Shown here: piece by piece, positions 33,806 through 42,422 of the stretch | Layout of the letters: every line of letters begins with the position of its first letter | Position numbering within the stretch: position 1 is the first letter of the stretch | Origin: Synergistaceae bacterium | GTDB lineage: Bacteria; Synergistota; Synergistia; Synergistales; Aminobacteriaceae | Direction: 5' to 3' | Assembly (NCBI GenBank): GCA_031267575.1 | Contig: JAIRYN010000008.1 | Location: forward strand, 18,295-82,294 | Length of the DNA: 64,000 nucleotides | Notes under the pieces: generated by a model | What the model was told of the DNA's origin: nothing | Seen by the model: the letters and a program-made list of their open reading frames with translations, nothing else | Databases searched by the model: none | Program-made: the position numbers and the translations under genes

Positions 33806-35224
33806 ATGAATACCGATATTAGAATATCCGTTGAATTTTGGCGACATCCCAAAACAGTGAAACTTGAACGTTGCGTTGGACTCGAAGGCGTCAAGTCTTT
33901 GTTGATCCTTTGGGCGTGGGTTGCCTGTAATCGTCCTGATGGGGATTTGCGGGGACTGGATACCGAGGACATCGAAATTGCCGCCGAGTGGAAAGGTGAA
34001 CCGGGAACGCTGATAAAATTCCTGGTTGCCTTAGGATGGATCGATGAAGAAAACGGGCGTTACGCAATACACGATTGGATAGAACATAATCCGTGGGCCG
34101 CCAGAGCCGATGATCGAAGCAACGCTTCTCGTCTAGGAAAATTGAAGCAAGTCAATAGAGCGGCTTATGAAGAACTTCAACAGCTTAAAGTAACTTCTCT
34201 TTCCAAAGAAGAATATCAACAATGGAAAGACTATGTTCCATTTGACATACTCCCACGACTAAATAAAAAGTATGCTTCGGAGTATGCTCTAGATTATGCT
34301 TCGGAGTATGCTCTAGATTATGCTTCAGAGTATGCTCTAGATTATGCTTCATGGAAGGACTCTGTTCTATGGAAGGACTCTGTTCTGGCGACGCAAAACG
34401 AGAACGTAGAAACGCGTGACCATACGTTTGTGCCATCGATAGCGAACGCTAACAAACCAACCCCTGAACCAACTCTTGAACTAACCTTTGAACTAACCCT
34501 CCAGGAGCTCGCCGGGGTCAACGCTGGCGCGCGCGCGGCGAACGCTGGCGACTCGCCGGCGACGGCCCCGGCTTCTTCTCTTGCTCTTGCTCTTGTTCCT
34601 ACTCTTGCTCCTACGCAAAAAGAATATGCGCAACCTGCGGTTGCGCGCCCCCCAGCCGAGGACCTTTTAAAGTCAATAAAATCCAATAAGCCGACAAAAG
34701 CCAGTAAGCCAGTGGAACTGGCGAACTATCCTGACCCGCGCAAGGTGGACAAGGTGAGCAAGCAGCGGGCTTTCGAGGTATGGCAGTGTATACGGGCTCC
34801 TGCGTTCCCGAGCGCGTTCCCGACCAACGCCCCATCGTCAAGCGCGTTAAGCGCGTCGTCACGGCGGCGCTACCCTACGCTCCGCAGCGGAGACGCGACG
34901 CTTGGGGGCAGAGGCGCAGTTTATCCGGCACCCAAAGACATCATCGCCGGGTATTTCACGCGCACGCGCACGCGCAACGCTCCATCCGCGAGATCAAATC
35001 AGGGCAAACGCGCGCTTAAGGGATGTGTGTACCTTGCGGCTATTCAGTATATAATAGTTTTCGAGAGTTCACAGCCAATTGCCAGGGAATTTCAAACGCT
35101 CGAAATCGCTTTGACTATTCTAACTTTAAGTCTTTTATTTCAATTTGCTTTGAAGCGGGTTCGAGGCGGGTTCGAAGCGGAGGGAGGTGGATTTTTTGAA
35201 GCTGTTCGAGATCGTTTCACCTGA
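33806..35224 (+). CDS. Phage replisome-organiser-like protein with degenerate, repeat-rich C-terminus
   Basis: ATG 33806 lies seven bases after CGGAG. Residues 1-145 resemble N-terminal domains of phage replication initiators (ISVEFWRHPKTVKLERCVG, KSLLILWAWVACNRPDGDL, FLVALGWIDEENGRYAIHDWIEHNPWA). From residue 148 the chain changes: DILPRL is encoded by the end of an IS200/IS605 element (34249-34264), then a 24-bp unit encoding YASEYALD occurs three times and an 18-bp unit encoding WKDSVL twice. The rest is Ala/Pro/Thr/Ser-rich with a short possible relic (KDIIAGYFTRTR). The frame remains open into the next gene's start. Only the N-terminal third looks functional; the reading frame may be decaying. 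Confidence 0.6.
   Translation: MNTDIRISVEFWRHPKTVKLERCVGLEGVKSLLILWAWVACNRPDGDLRGLDTEDIEIAAEWKGEPGTLIKFLVALGWIDEENGRYAIHDWIEHNPWAARADDRSNASRLGKLKQVNRAAYEELQQLKVTSLSKEEYQQWKDYVPFDILPRLNKKYASEYALDYASEYALDYASEYALDYASWKDSVLWKDSVLATQNENVETRDHTFVPSIANANKPTPEPTLELTFELTLQELAGVNAGARAANAGDSPATAPASSLALALVPTLAPTQKEYAQPAVARPPAEDLLKSIKSNKPTKASKPVELANYPDPRKVDKVSKQRAFEVWQCIRAPAFPSAFPTNAPSSSALSASSRRRYPTLRSGDATLGGRGAVYPAPKDIIAGYFTRTRTRNAPSARSNQGKRALKGCVYLAAIQYIIVFESSQPIAREFQTLEIALTILTLSLLFQFALKRVRGGFEAEGGGFFEAVRDRFT
34248..34386 (+). repeat. IS200/IS605 end fragment and in-frame tandem repeats within the phage gene
   Basis: TTGACATACTCCCACGACT at 34248-34266 is identical to the outer part of the right ends at 18176 and 42014, but the other hairpin arm is missing. 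Three 24-bp units follow from 34271 (TATGCTTCGGAGTATGCTCT plus AGAT), then two 18-bp units at 34351-34386. Confidence 0.75.
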
Positions 35225-36413
35225 TCTGTTGCAGGAGATTCAAGACTGCTTTGCCTCTGCTACTGGGTTTGCCGCCATTACGGTCGACTTTCAAGGAAAA
35301 CCGCTTCTAAAATATAGCAATTTTTCACAATTTTGTCTGAAATTAAGAGAGGACGAGTTTTTCCACTATTATTGTTGTCAGTCCGACGCCCACTCAGGGC
35401 TCGAAGCCGTGCGCAAGGGTTCTCTGTGCATCCACCGATGTCACGCGGGCCTGATCGACTTCGCGGTTCCCATTATCGTCGATGGCGAGTACATGGCCTC
35501 CGTCATGTGCGGCCAGGTGAAAGCCGACGACGATACGGCGCTTAAGACCCGCCTCCTTGAACAGAGCGACGACATTTTTACTGACAGGCCGGAACTACGC
35601 GCCCTGCACGACAAAATACCCGTGCTACCGGTGCGGCGCATCAAAGAAACAGCCGAGTTGCTCAATAGGATCGTCAACTTCATCGTGGAACAATTTTACT
35701 CCCAAAGACGCGACACCCGCTTTTTGGAGGACAGAAAGCGACAGGAAGAACTCACCCGCCAACGTGACGAAATGGAGATGATGTTGCTCCACGCGCGAAT
35801 ATCGCCTCATTTTCTTTTCAACGCGCTCAACGTCGCGGGGCGTCAGGCACACATGGAGGGCGCGCGGAAGGCGGAAGACGTCATTTACGCGCTAGCTGAC
35901 ATGTGCCGTTACTTCATGCGAAATGACGAACCCCGCGTGACGGTGGAACGAGAACTGCAAAATGTGAAAAACTATTTCTTCATCCAGAAAGTGCGTTTTG
36001 GTGACCTACTCTCGTTTACTTTCGACGTCCAGCCCGATATACGGGATTGCCTCATACCCTCCATGTCCCTTCAGGCGTTGGTAGAGAACTCCATGCATCA
36101 CGGGCTGGAGAAAAAAAACGGCCTTGGCTATGTTAATGTTAGATTGCGTGGTTTCAAGGAGAACGGCATGGTTTGTTTCGAGGTGAGCGACAACGGGGCG
36201 GGCGCCTCCAAAGATCGATTGACATTATTGAACGGCATGGGGGACCTGAATACCCTGCCCACGAATTTTTCAGCCGATGGGATCTATAATTTGCGTAAAA
36301 GGCTGCGGTATTTCTGGGAGAATGGTTTCAAACTTCAATTTTCCGAAAACACGGAGGGCGGCGTGACAGCCCGGCTGGAAATAGCCGCGCGTAAGCCGGC
36401 TCAGGTCGAGTGA
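35196..36413 (+). CDS. PocR-domain LytS/YesM-type sensor histidine kinase
   Basis: The 405-residue cytoplasmic kinase has an N-terminal PocR ligand-binding domain (DCFASATGFAAITVDFQGKP, FCLKLR, CHAGLIDFAVPIIVDGEYM, MCGQVK) with many Cys (YYCCQS, CIHRCH), then a coiled-coil linker, the His-kinase motif ARISPHFLFNALN and an HATPase region (LQALVENSMHHGLEKK, VSDNGAGAS). PocR domains bind small hydroxylated ligands such as propanediol or glycerol-like molecules, and the Cys cluster may hold a metal. TTG 35196 is chosen because AGGGAGG lies eight bases upstream; GTG 35187 overlaps that site. The response regulator gene follows after 7 bp. Confidence 0.88.
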   Translation: MKLFEIVSPDLLQEIQDCFASATGFAAITVDFQGKPLLKYSNFSQFCLKLREDEFFHYYCCQSDAHSGLEAVRKGSLCIHRCHAGLIDFAVPIIVDGEYMASVMCGQVKADDDTALKTRLLEQSDDIFTDRPELRALHDKIPVLPVRRIKETAELLNRIVNFIVEQFYSQRRDTRFLEDRKRQEELTRQRDEMEMMLLHARISPHFLFNALNVAGRQAHMEGARKAEDVIYALADMCRYFMRNDEPRVTVERELQNVKNYFFIQKVRFGDLLSFTFDVQPDIRDCLIPSMSLQALVENSMHHGLEKKNGLGYVNVRLRGFKENGMVCFEVSDNGAGASKDRLTLLNGMGDLNTLPTNFSADGIYNLRKRLRYFWENGFKLQFSENTEGGVTARLEIAARKPAQVE

Positions 36414-36420
36414 GGCAAAA

Positions 36421-37230
36421 ATGTGCCGTATTGTGGTAGTCGATGATGAATATCTAGAGCGGGAATTTATCAAAAAAGTTCTCCGCAGCATCGAAAATAC
36501 AGAGGTAGTCGGTGAGGGAGGCAACGGAGATATGGCTGTCGAGCTTTGTTCTGTGCTGAAGCCAGACATCGTTTTCCTCAATTGCGGCATGGGGGCCTTC
36601 GGAGGATTAGAAGCCGCCGCGCGGATCCGCCTGAAAGACAGAGACGTCGTCATCGTTCTGACGAGCGCAGATGAAGATAACTTTCAGGACAAGGACGAAC
36701 GTCACACGCCGCTGAACATCGCCGAGTACCTTTTGAAGCCAATACGAGCGGAGACGATCAGGGAAATCGTTCTGAAACGCGGCGGACGCGGCAAGTCGAG
36801 TGCGCGCATACCCGCGAAGATGAAAAAACACCTCAAGTTTTACCCCCTCAATATCATGTCGCGGGAAATCACTCTGGCGTTGGCCTATATCGACGCCCAC
36901 TATGGCGAGGACATCAGTTTGGACTCCGTGGCAGATGTGGTTTCTCTCAGCAGTTACTATTTCAGCAGACTCTTCAAGAAAGAGGTTGGGGTCAACTTCT
37001 CGCGGTATGTCCTCCATAAACGGCTCGAAGCGGCCAAGCGGACGCTGGAGGAGACAGAAGACCCCATAACGGATATCGCAACCTCGGTGGGTTTCCACGA
37101 AGGCCATTACTTCGGCAAGAAATTCAAAAAATTCACGGGTTCGACACCGTCGGAATACCGAAAAAAGCTCGCCCTTCTCGAAGAAGAACGAAAGAACGTG
37201 CGGGGAAAATATCAAGAAGAACTATCCTGA
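36421..37230 (+). CDS. AraC-type response regulator with Asn in place of the phosphoacceptor Asp
   Basis: The 269-residue protein has a receiver domain (IVVVDDEYLEREF, LKPDIVFLNCGMGAFGGLEA, IVLTSADEDN, YLLKPI) and a C-terminal AraC double HTH (ISLDSVADVVSLSSYYFSRLFKKEVG, ITDIATSVGFHEGHYFGKKFKKFTG). The acidic pair and the Lys are kept, but residue 54 is Asn (codon AAT) where Asp is phosphorylated in related YesN-type proteins. A single G-to-A change would explain it. It is cotranscribed with the PocR kinase. Either it works without phosphorylation or the window carries a mutation. A terminator follows. Confidence 0.9.
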   Translation: MCRIVVVDDEYLEREFIKKVLRSIENTEVVGEGGNGDMAVELCSVLKPDIVFLNCGMGAFGGLEAAARIRLKDRDVVIVLTSADEDNFQDKDERHTPLNIAEYLLKPIRAETIREIVLKRGGRGKSSARIPAKMKKHLKFYPLNIMSREITLALAYIDAHYGEDISLDSVADVVSLSSYYFSRLFKKEVGVNFSRYVLHKRLEAAKRTLEETEDPITDIATSVGFHEGHYFGKKFKKFTGSTPSEYRKKLALLEEERKNVRGKYQEELS

Positions 37231-37292
37231 CCGATCTTTTAATGAATTTTAATGAATATTAATATATTATAGCTTATTCAGATACTATATGT

Positions 37293-37318
37293 AGTCCCCA
37301 GAAGATCCGGGGACTTTC
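37293..37318 (+). terminator. Terminator-like hairpin after the AraC-type regulator
   Basis: AGTCCCC (37293-37299) pairs with GGGGACT (37309-37315), followed by TTCAT, a weak T-run. A near copy occurs at 42298-42320 (both contain GATCCGGGGACTTTCATC), so this is a repeated element. Confidence 0.6.
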
Positions 37319-37333
37319 ATCAAAAAATATTAA

Positions 37334-38296
37334 TCACGTTTTGTTCACATTTTGTTTTCCGGTACCCATGGTCTGGAGATGGGCCATTGAGCCGTATAAA
37401 TTGACGATGCGCTGAAACTCCTTTTTATCGTAAAACGCAATCTTGCCCTCACCGAAGGCTTTGGCGACCTCGATGGAAAAACGGACCACAAGCTCAATGT
37501 CCACGACCTGAGAGGAACCCGTAGCACAACCGGGCACCGCCGACTCCGCGGTCAAGGCCACGCCAACCACCGGGGCCTTTGTCGCGGTACAGGGTTGAAG
37601 AATGCTGTTAAGGTGATAGAGGTCGTTGCCGTAGGGTGTGATGTCCTGGGTTGTGAGGGCGAAGACCACGGGGTCCCGGCCCGTGACGTAGCTCATCAGC
37701 GTCAACAGGTCCTCGCTGATTCTCAAGATGTAGCCTTCCTTTACCGTAGGAGATAGAGCGAAACCACGGTGATTGATTATACGGTTTCCGCGGGTCGTGT
37801 CGATGGAAAGCACGGCGTCCAGATCGTCGGTTATCTCCTCAGCGTTGGCAATGGACATGTTGATAGGGGAGTCCATGAAGGGAACGGGATCGTGAGGGCA
37901 CGTTGGAGCGTTGGGACAGATGTGAGTGGAGATGAAAACGTCTCCTTTCAGTGCGTCGCCCATCTGAGCCATTTTTCCCAGTTTCATGGCCGTAGCCAAG
38001 GCCGCGATCGCTCCGTCACCGTCCGAAACAATCCCCACCCGCTCCGGTCGCGCTCCGATTCCGCCCAGACGCCCCACAATCCCCAAAGTTGGGGCCTTGC
38101 CGCCGTTTTTCTTCCCTTCCGAGCCTTTTAGCCAGATCTTAACGAAATCCGTGCGGCCCTTGGGGCCTTGAACAGTTTTGACCGTCACGGCGTTTTTGTC
38201 CACTCCGGCGACGACGAGGGATTCTTTGACGCTTTCCCCGGAGACGGAACGGCTATCCAGCAATTCATATGCTTCAATCGTGTATTTCATGGACAT
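37334..38296 (-). CDS. DUF1177-family protein
   Basis: The 320-residue product matches the DUF1177 pattern (YELLDSRSVSGESV, GIVGRLGGIGARPERVGIVSDGDGAIAALA, GDVFISTHICPNAPTCPHDPVPFMDSP, VLSIDTTRGNRIINHRGFALSPTVKEG, ATGSSQVVDIELVVRFSIEVA). The family has no proven function but often lies with OPT transporters, DUF917 and AroM-like proteins, as here. Start is uncertain: ATG 38296 or 38290, neither with a strong ribosome-binding site. It probably belongs to the same peptide or hydantoin-related catabolic cluster as the next two genes, although a broken TnpB lies in between. Confidence 0.88.
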   Translation of the reverse strand: MSMKYTIEAYELLDSRSVSGESVKESLVVAGVDKNAVTVKTVQGPKGRTDFVKIWLKGSEGKKNGGKAPTLGIVGRLGGIGARPERVGIVSDGDGAIAALATAMKLGKMAQMGDALKGDVFISTHICPNAPTCPHDPVPFMDSPINMSIANAEEITDDLDAVLSIDTTRGNRIINHRGFALSPTVKEGYILRISEDLLTLMSYVTGRDPVVFALTTQDITPYGNDLYHLNSILQPCTATKAPVVGVALTAESAVPGCATGSSQVVDIELVVRFSIEVAKAFGEGKIAFYDKKEFQRIVNLYGSMAHLQTMGTGKQNVNKT

Positions 38297-38481
38297 ATTT
38301 TCTTCTGCTACTGAAAACCTATGCAAATGTGTAATAGTCCAGATTTTTCCTTCTTCATCCTTATTTTTCCTTATCCTTATTTTTCCTGCTTCATCCTTCC
38401 CTCTTTCGCCAAAGCTACTCAAGTTTATACGGAAGTCCAAAAGCTTAAATTTCCGTGTAGCCCACGGTACATAACATTACA

Positions 38482-38754
38482 CTATAGGTTTATAGCCGCG
38501 TTCAAATCGCGGTTCGCAAATTTTACAGTAGCAGGTTTCACCTTCTTTCTATTTTTTATCAACAGATTTCGATCAACAGCCGTCAAGAATTAATTTTTCG
38601 AAAAAATTTACGTTGCTCTCGTTTAAGCCCGCGTTTTAATTTCTTAACTCTGGATGCTTTGTTTGTATTGCTATATATTGCTAAAAATCTGATGCTTAGA
38701 AACCGTAGCTGTTTCCTTAATTCCTACATCAACACCTATTCCATGCCTTTCCAT
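38482..38754 (-). pseudogene. Degenerate TnpB (IS200/IS605) with RuvC-I and RuvC-III pieces
   Basis: From ATG 38754 the minus strand reads MERHGIGVDVGIKETATVSK, a clear RuvC-I motif with its Asp. After stops and a frameshift it reads ASRVKKLKRGLKREQRKFFRK, the basic helix of TnpB. A large deletion follows, and then KFANRDLNAAINL, the RuvC-III end, before a stop at 38482-38484. No zinc finger, RuvC-II or transposase remains. It splits DUF1177 from the OPT transporter gene in what is otherwise one cluster. Confidence 0.82.
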
Positions 38755-38854
38755 CGGATAGCCCAATCGGATAGCCCAACAGGTATATACCTATACTCCT
38801 ATATCTCTACTATATCAGCGTTGGGTTACCGCAAGTCAAAATGCGGTGTGCGGA

Positions 38855-40543
38855 CTACGAAAAGCTACGGATGAGGGCGTTGATGAAGCCATAGATGCCA
38901 TCTCCCGCCACAAAACCGCCGCCGTAAAGTTCCAGCCCTGCCTTGTACTTTTTCTCCAGCGGCCAACGAATCAAAAGAGCGACGAGCAATCCGATGCCGT
39001 AAACGGGATTATTGATCAAGAGACCCGTTGCGAAAAGGATGCCCAGCGCTTTCTTGGCGCCTCCGATAAATTGGAGCAATGCCCCGAAAACGGCGCCCCC
39101 GATCAGTTGAGGCAATATGCTTGGTTGGATCCCCGCCTGGATAGTGGTCGCGAAAACTTTGCTGACAGGAGGGATCATATCCAGTTTAAAGTGCATATTC
39201 ATAAAAAGAGCCGTAATGACGATGGCCAAAACGCCACCCATCAGCTCGGCGATGGCCTGTTGACGACGCCCGTCCAACTCGTAAGCCACGTTGGTTCCCT
39301 TGCCACGGAGAAGCCAACCCGTTTTGAGATCATAACCCATATCCGCAAAACAGGGTCCCGTACTGGTCACATAGCCGGTGAGCAGAATCAGGGCGCTTGG
39401 GGGAAACCCCATGAATATCCCGAAGATCACAAAAATGACGCTGACGGCAAACCCCGGAAACCAGCCCGAGTGCATCGCGGACAGTCCCACCAAAATAGGA
39501 GCCACCGCCGCGGAAAAAGTACACCAGACAACCCACAAAACCAGCTGACCGGTTTCCATCTCCGACGTGATACCGCTCCATAGGGCCAAAGTTAACGCGC
39601 CGACGGCGAAAAAAATGAAATGGGTAGCAAGCGCCTTTTTCACACTAGCGGTCGAAACCGTATAATGGTCCTCCGCTAAAAACGCCTCCGGGTTCTTTTG
39701 TTTGAAGATAATGAACAGAGCTTGTACAAGCGACACCATTCCCGCGCCGATCATGACTCCCTGGGGAATATAGGTGGTTCCCAAGTTAATGGGCAGCTCG
39801 AAACCTATCCCCGAAGCGATGGGGGCGAGAGCTCTCGCTATGTACGGAAAGTAGCCTCGAATGATAAGCCCTAGGGCCAAAGCAAGCATGGCGAAGACAT
39901 TGGCTATGAAAGCGATCCCCATGCCGGCCATAGGCAATCCGCTGACGCCGAGGGAAGGAAACGCGAACAACTTGCTACTCCCTATGGCTCCCAGCAGGAT
40001 ACCGTAGACCAGGTTACGCGCTTTTTTGCCTCCTTCGTCGCCCGCGTTGATTGCCTGCGCCGTTGCCACACCGGGAGGCCAGGAGCCGGCGGCGGGAAAC
40101 AGTTCGGAGTCATAGAGGGAGTACACCATGTGGATTCCGATCAACGTCGCGGCTCCCGATCCGATGAGCATGGGGACGACGAGGGTCATGTCGCCATAGG
40201 CGTAAAGAATGGCGACGGCCAACAGCGTACAGTTAGCCGCGCCGAAGCCCGCGGCGGAGGCCATTGTCTGTACCAAATTCTGGCGGTCGATTGAGCGAAA
40301 TTTCTTCATTGTCGTGAAAGGCAGTCTGCCCACAGCCATTGCGAGCAACGCCCCGATGATGGAGGTGTTAGGTGTAAAACCAAGGCGTGAGATGATCTGC
40401 ATACAAATGATCGCGGATCCCGCCGACACCAAAAGACTGAAAAACAGAGTTTCCATTTCCAGCGCTTTTACATGCGAAGCGGGTGTCGCGTGGGGCGAGT
40501 TTCGAGAAGTACCGTTCATGTTCTCCATTTCAATATTCTCCAT
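38855..40543 (-). CDS. OPT-family oligopeptide transporter
   Basis: The 562-residue protein is a multi-span membrane protein of the OPT family (TSIIGALLAMAVGRLPFTTMKKF, ELFPAAGSWPPGVATAQAINAG, PINLGTTYIPQGVMIGAG, TGPCFADMGYDLKTGW, GAVFGALLQFIGGAKKALGI). Bacterial OPT members import short peptides or metal chelates. ATG 40543 has GAGGAAA eight bases upstream; the first residues MENIEMENMNG repeat ATGGAGAAY units, another short duplication. It is flanked by DUF1177 and DUF917, a recurrent bacterial cluster. Confidence 0.92.
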   Translation of the reverse strand: MENIEMENMNGTSRNSPHATPASHVKALEMETLFFSLLVSAGSAIICMQIISRLGFTPNTSIIGALLAMAVGRLPFTTMKKFRSIDRQNLVQTMASAAGFGAANCTLLAVAILYAYGDMTLVVPMLIGSGAATLIGIHMVYSLYDSELFPAAGSWPPGVATAQAINAGDEGGKKARNLVYGILLGAIGSSKLFAFPSLGVSGLPMAGMGIAFIANVFAMLALALGLIIRGYFPYIARALAPIASGIGFELPINLGTTYIPQGVMIGAGMVSLVQALFIIFKQKNPEAFLAEDHYTVSTASVKKALATHFIFFAVGALTLALWSGITSEMETGQLVLWVVWCTFSAAVAPILVGLSAMHSGWFPGFAVSVIFVIFGIFMGFPPSALILLTGYVTSTGPCFADMGYDLKTGWLLRGKGTNVAYELDGRRQQAIAELMGGVLAIVITALFMNMHFKLDMIPPVSKVFATTIQAGIQPSILPQLIGGAVFGALLQFIGGAKKALGILFATGLLINNPVYGIGLLVALLIRWPLEKKYKAGLELYGGGFVAGDGIYGFINALIRSFS

Positions 40544-40713
40544 TTCATTTTCCTCACTTATACGTAAGATATTTATATAAGTATATAAAATATTGAGATA
40601 AAATAAGATTTGAAACTCCAGGAATAAGCGACTTCAAGAACATGTCCCTAATACTAATGTCCCTAATACTAATAACTAATAAATAAATGATAAATAATAA
40701 CTAATGAAAGATT

Positions 40714-41805
40714 TCACGGACGCGTCAAATCAAGATATTTAAGCATTTCTTTGCCTATCACCTCTTCAACTTCTCTGATTAAGTCCGGCTCATACATCGT
40801 GCTGGATAAGCGCAAATTTTTCATTGCGGTACATATTATGAATACATCACGATCATTTTCTATCATGGCGGTTGTCAGGGGAGTTCCTGTCTTTGCGTCA
40901 AAAGTCATGATCAATTCCGGGAAAGTGGCCACACGCATATCTCCATCGTCCCAAGTCATATACTCATTCCAAAACGTAAGTTCCATATCGTTGACATGGA
41001 ACTTACCAATGTCGTATCCGCCAACGGTCTCAAGAGAAAAATTATTTACAATGCCTCTCGCGATTCTTCTACCGTCTAAAAATTGCGTTACTCTTTGTAT
41101 GGCTTCGGCTGGATTAGCGACATCAAGCCCTAGGGTGTAGGTTCTGCCTGTTTCTATCGCGTGAGAAATCCCTCCAATGGCGCAATTTTCTTTTGCGTAA
41201 GCTACGGTTATCGGGTTACGGGCGACACTGACAACTCCCCCCGCTTCTATAGAGGCGGCACGAACCAACCTTGATGTATGGTTAATGGAACCTTGCGCAA
41301 AACATTCTATTTCATCGTTTGTTGCGGGATTGCCTCCTGTTGCCCCTTGTACCGTCACATAATCTGGTATTTTATGCAGATTCAGGCTTCCCATCACCCC
41401 AGTTGGGTGAGCGCGCCCATTGCAAGGCGCGTCCAGTAAAGGGATTCCTAAAATAGCCGCTTGATACCAACCATTGACGGTAGCGCCACCGCCTTGTTCA
41501 TTAGTAATGATTCCCCCGATATTCAGTTCTTTGTTTCGCAAAATCAACTGAATTGGTCGGAGAGTTTGTTCCGCGGTAAGGTATCGATTTAGGGCAGCCG
41601 GAGCGCCCACATTAGACACAGTAAGAATAATCGCGTCGTCCGGGATCTCATGAATATCTGTAAGGTATAAATCACCATGTTGTAGCGCGAGTTCGGCAAA
41701 TTCACGTCCCATGTCTGGATTTCCGCCTCCGCCGCCGCCCAAAATTGTTCCCCCTGTAATCGCGTATCGCAGAAGTTCAAAATCCAATTGGGTTCTTTTA
41801 CTCAC
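40714..41805 (-). CDS. DUF917-family protein
   Basis: The 363-residue product starts at GTG 41805 behind AGGAGGAGG. It has the DUF917 N-terminus (YAITGGTILGGGGGGNPDMGREFA), GGIITNEQGGGATVNGWYQAA, PLLDAPCNGRAHPTGVMGSLNLH, and GLDVANPAEAIQRV. The family is loosely linked to hydantoinase/oxoprolinase-like proteins and to acyclic amide metabolism. It belongs with the OPT and DUF1177 genes. The 170-bp gap to OPT is AT-rich with CCTAATACTAAT repeats. Confidence 0.9.
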   Translation of the reverse strand: MSKRTQLDFELLRYAITGGTILGGGGGGNPDMGREFAELALQHGDLYLTDIHEIPDDAIILTVSNVGAPAALNRYLTAEQTLRPIQLILRNKELNIGGIITNEQGGGATVNGWYQAAILGIPLLDAPCNGRAHPTGVMGSLNLHKIPDYVTVQGATGGNPATNDEIECFAQGSINHTSRLVRAASIEAGGVVSVARNPITVAYAKENCAIGGISHAIETGRTYTLGLDVANPAEAIQRVTQFLDGRRIARGIVNNFSLETVGGYDIGKFHVNDMELTFWNEYMTWDDGDMRVATFPELIMTFDAKTGTPLTTAMIENDRDVFIICTAMKNLRLSSTMYEPDLIREVEEVIGKEMLKYLDLTRP

Positions 41806-42422
41806 CGTTTACCTCCTCCTCATTTTAAAATTTGGGACACTTCACTTTTACAAATTCTTTTACAAATTCTTTTACAAATTAGAGTCATATTTACGAATTA
41901 GAGTCATACAGCGTTTCTGGCAAGATTACGCACATCTCAACTGCACCCGAATAAATATTTGATTCGCGGTTCAAAGAGACTCCTGGCAATGGCTTTTGAA
42001 TACGGTTCTCTGATTGACATACTCCCACGACTCAAGTCGTGGGATTGTAAATTTTCATACTTCGCGAGTATCACAAAGCTTTCAAATTTCTGCGGCTTTG
42101 ACCCGCGTTTTTCTGCGGCTTTGACCCGCGTTGGATATCAAGATTCGAGATAGCTATGATTGTATTCCTGTTTTGAATATATTATCAAATTTTTTATTGC
42201 TTGCCAAGAGCTTCCATAAAACAGTCTATGGCGTCTAAAAGAGGTATCTAGAAGAGGCGTGAGGTGTCTAGAAGAGACGTGTAGAAGAAACGTAAAGCCC
42301 CCGGAAGATCCGGGGACTTTCATCGAAGAATCGAAGAATCGAAGACTTGGAGATTTGAAGGCTTGGAGATTTGAAAACTTGGAGACTTGAATATTATTGG
42401 CGCTCGTTTGAACGGGTGCCGT
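41806..42422. other. 617-bp interval with IS200/IS605 solo end, direct repeats and a hairpin
   Basis: No gene is recognised. AAATTCTTTTAC units repeat at 41840-41880. 42014-42050 is a solo right end: TTGACATA, then a perfect 9-bp stem CCCACGACT/AGTCGTGGG (42024-42043). A 22-bp sequence beginning TTCTGCGGCTTTGACC occurs twice at 42088-42109 and 42111-42132. The hairpin CCCCGGA-AGA-TCCGGGG (42299-42315) with GACTTTCATC copies the element at 37293. ACTTGGAGATTTGAA units repeat at 42342-42392 just before the RND gene stop. Confidence 0.7.

Noticed and set aside
33806..35224. Treating the whole 472-codon frame as a normal replication protein
   Set aside because: Only the first 145 residues look family-like; the rest is repeat and low complexity with an IS end inside.
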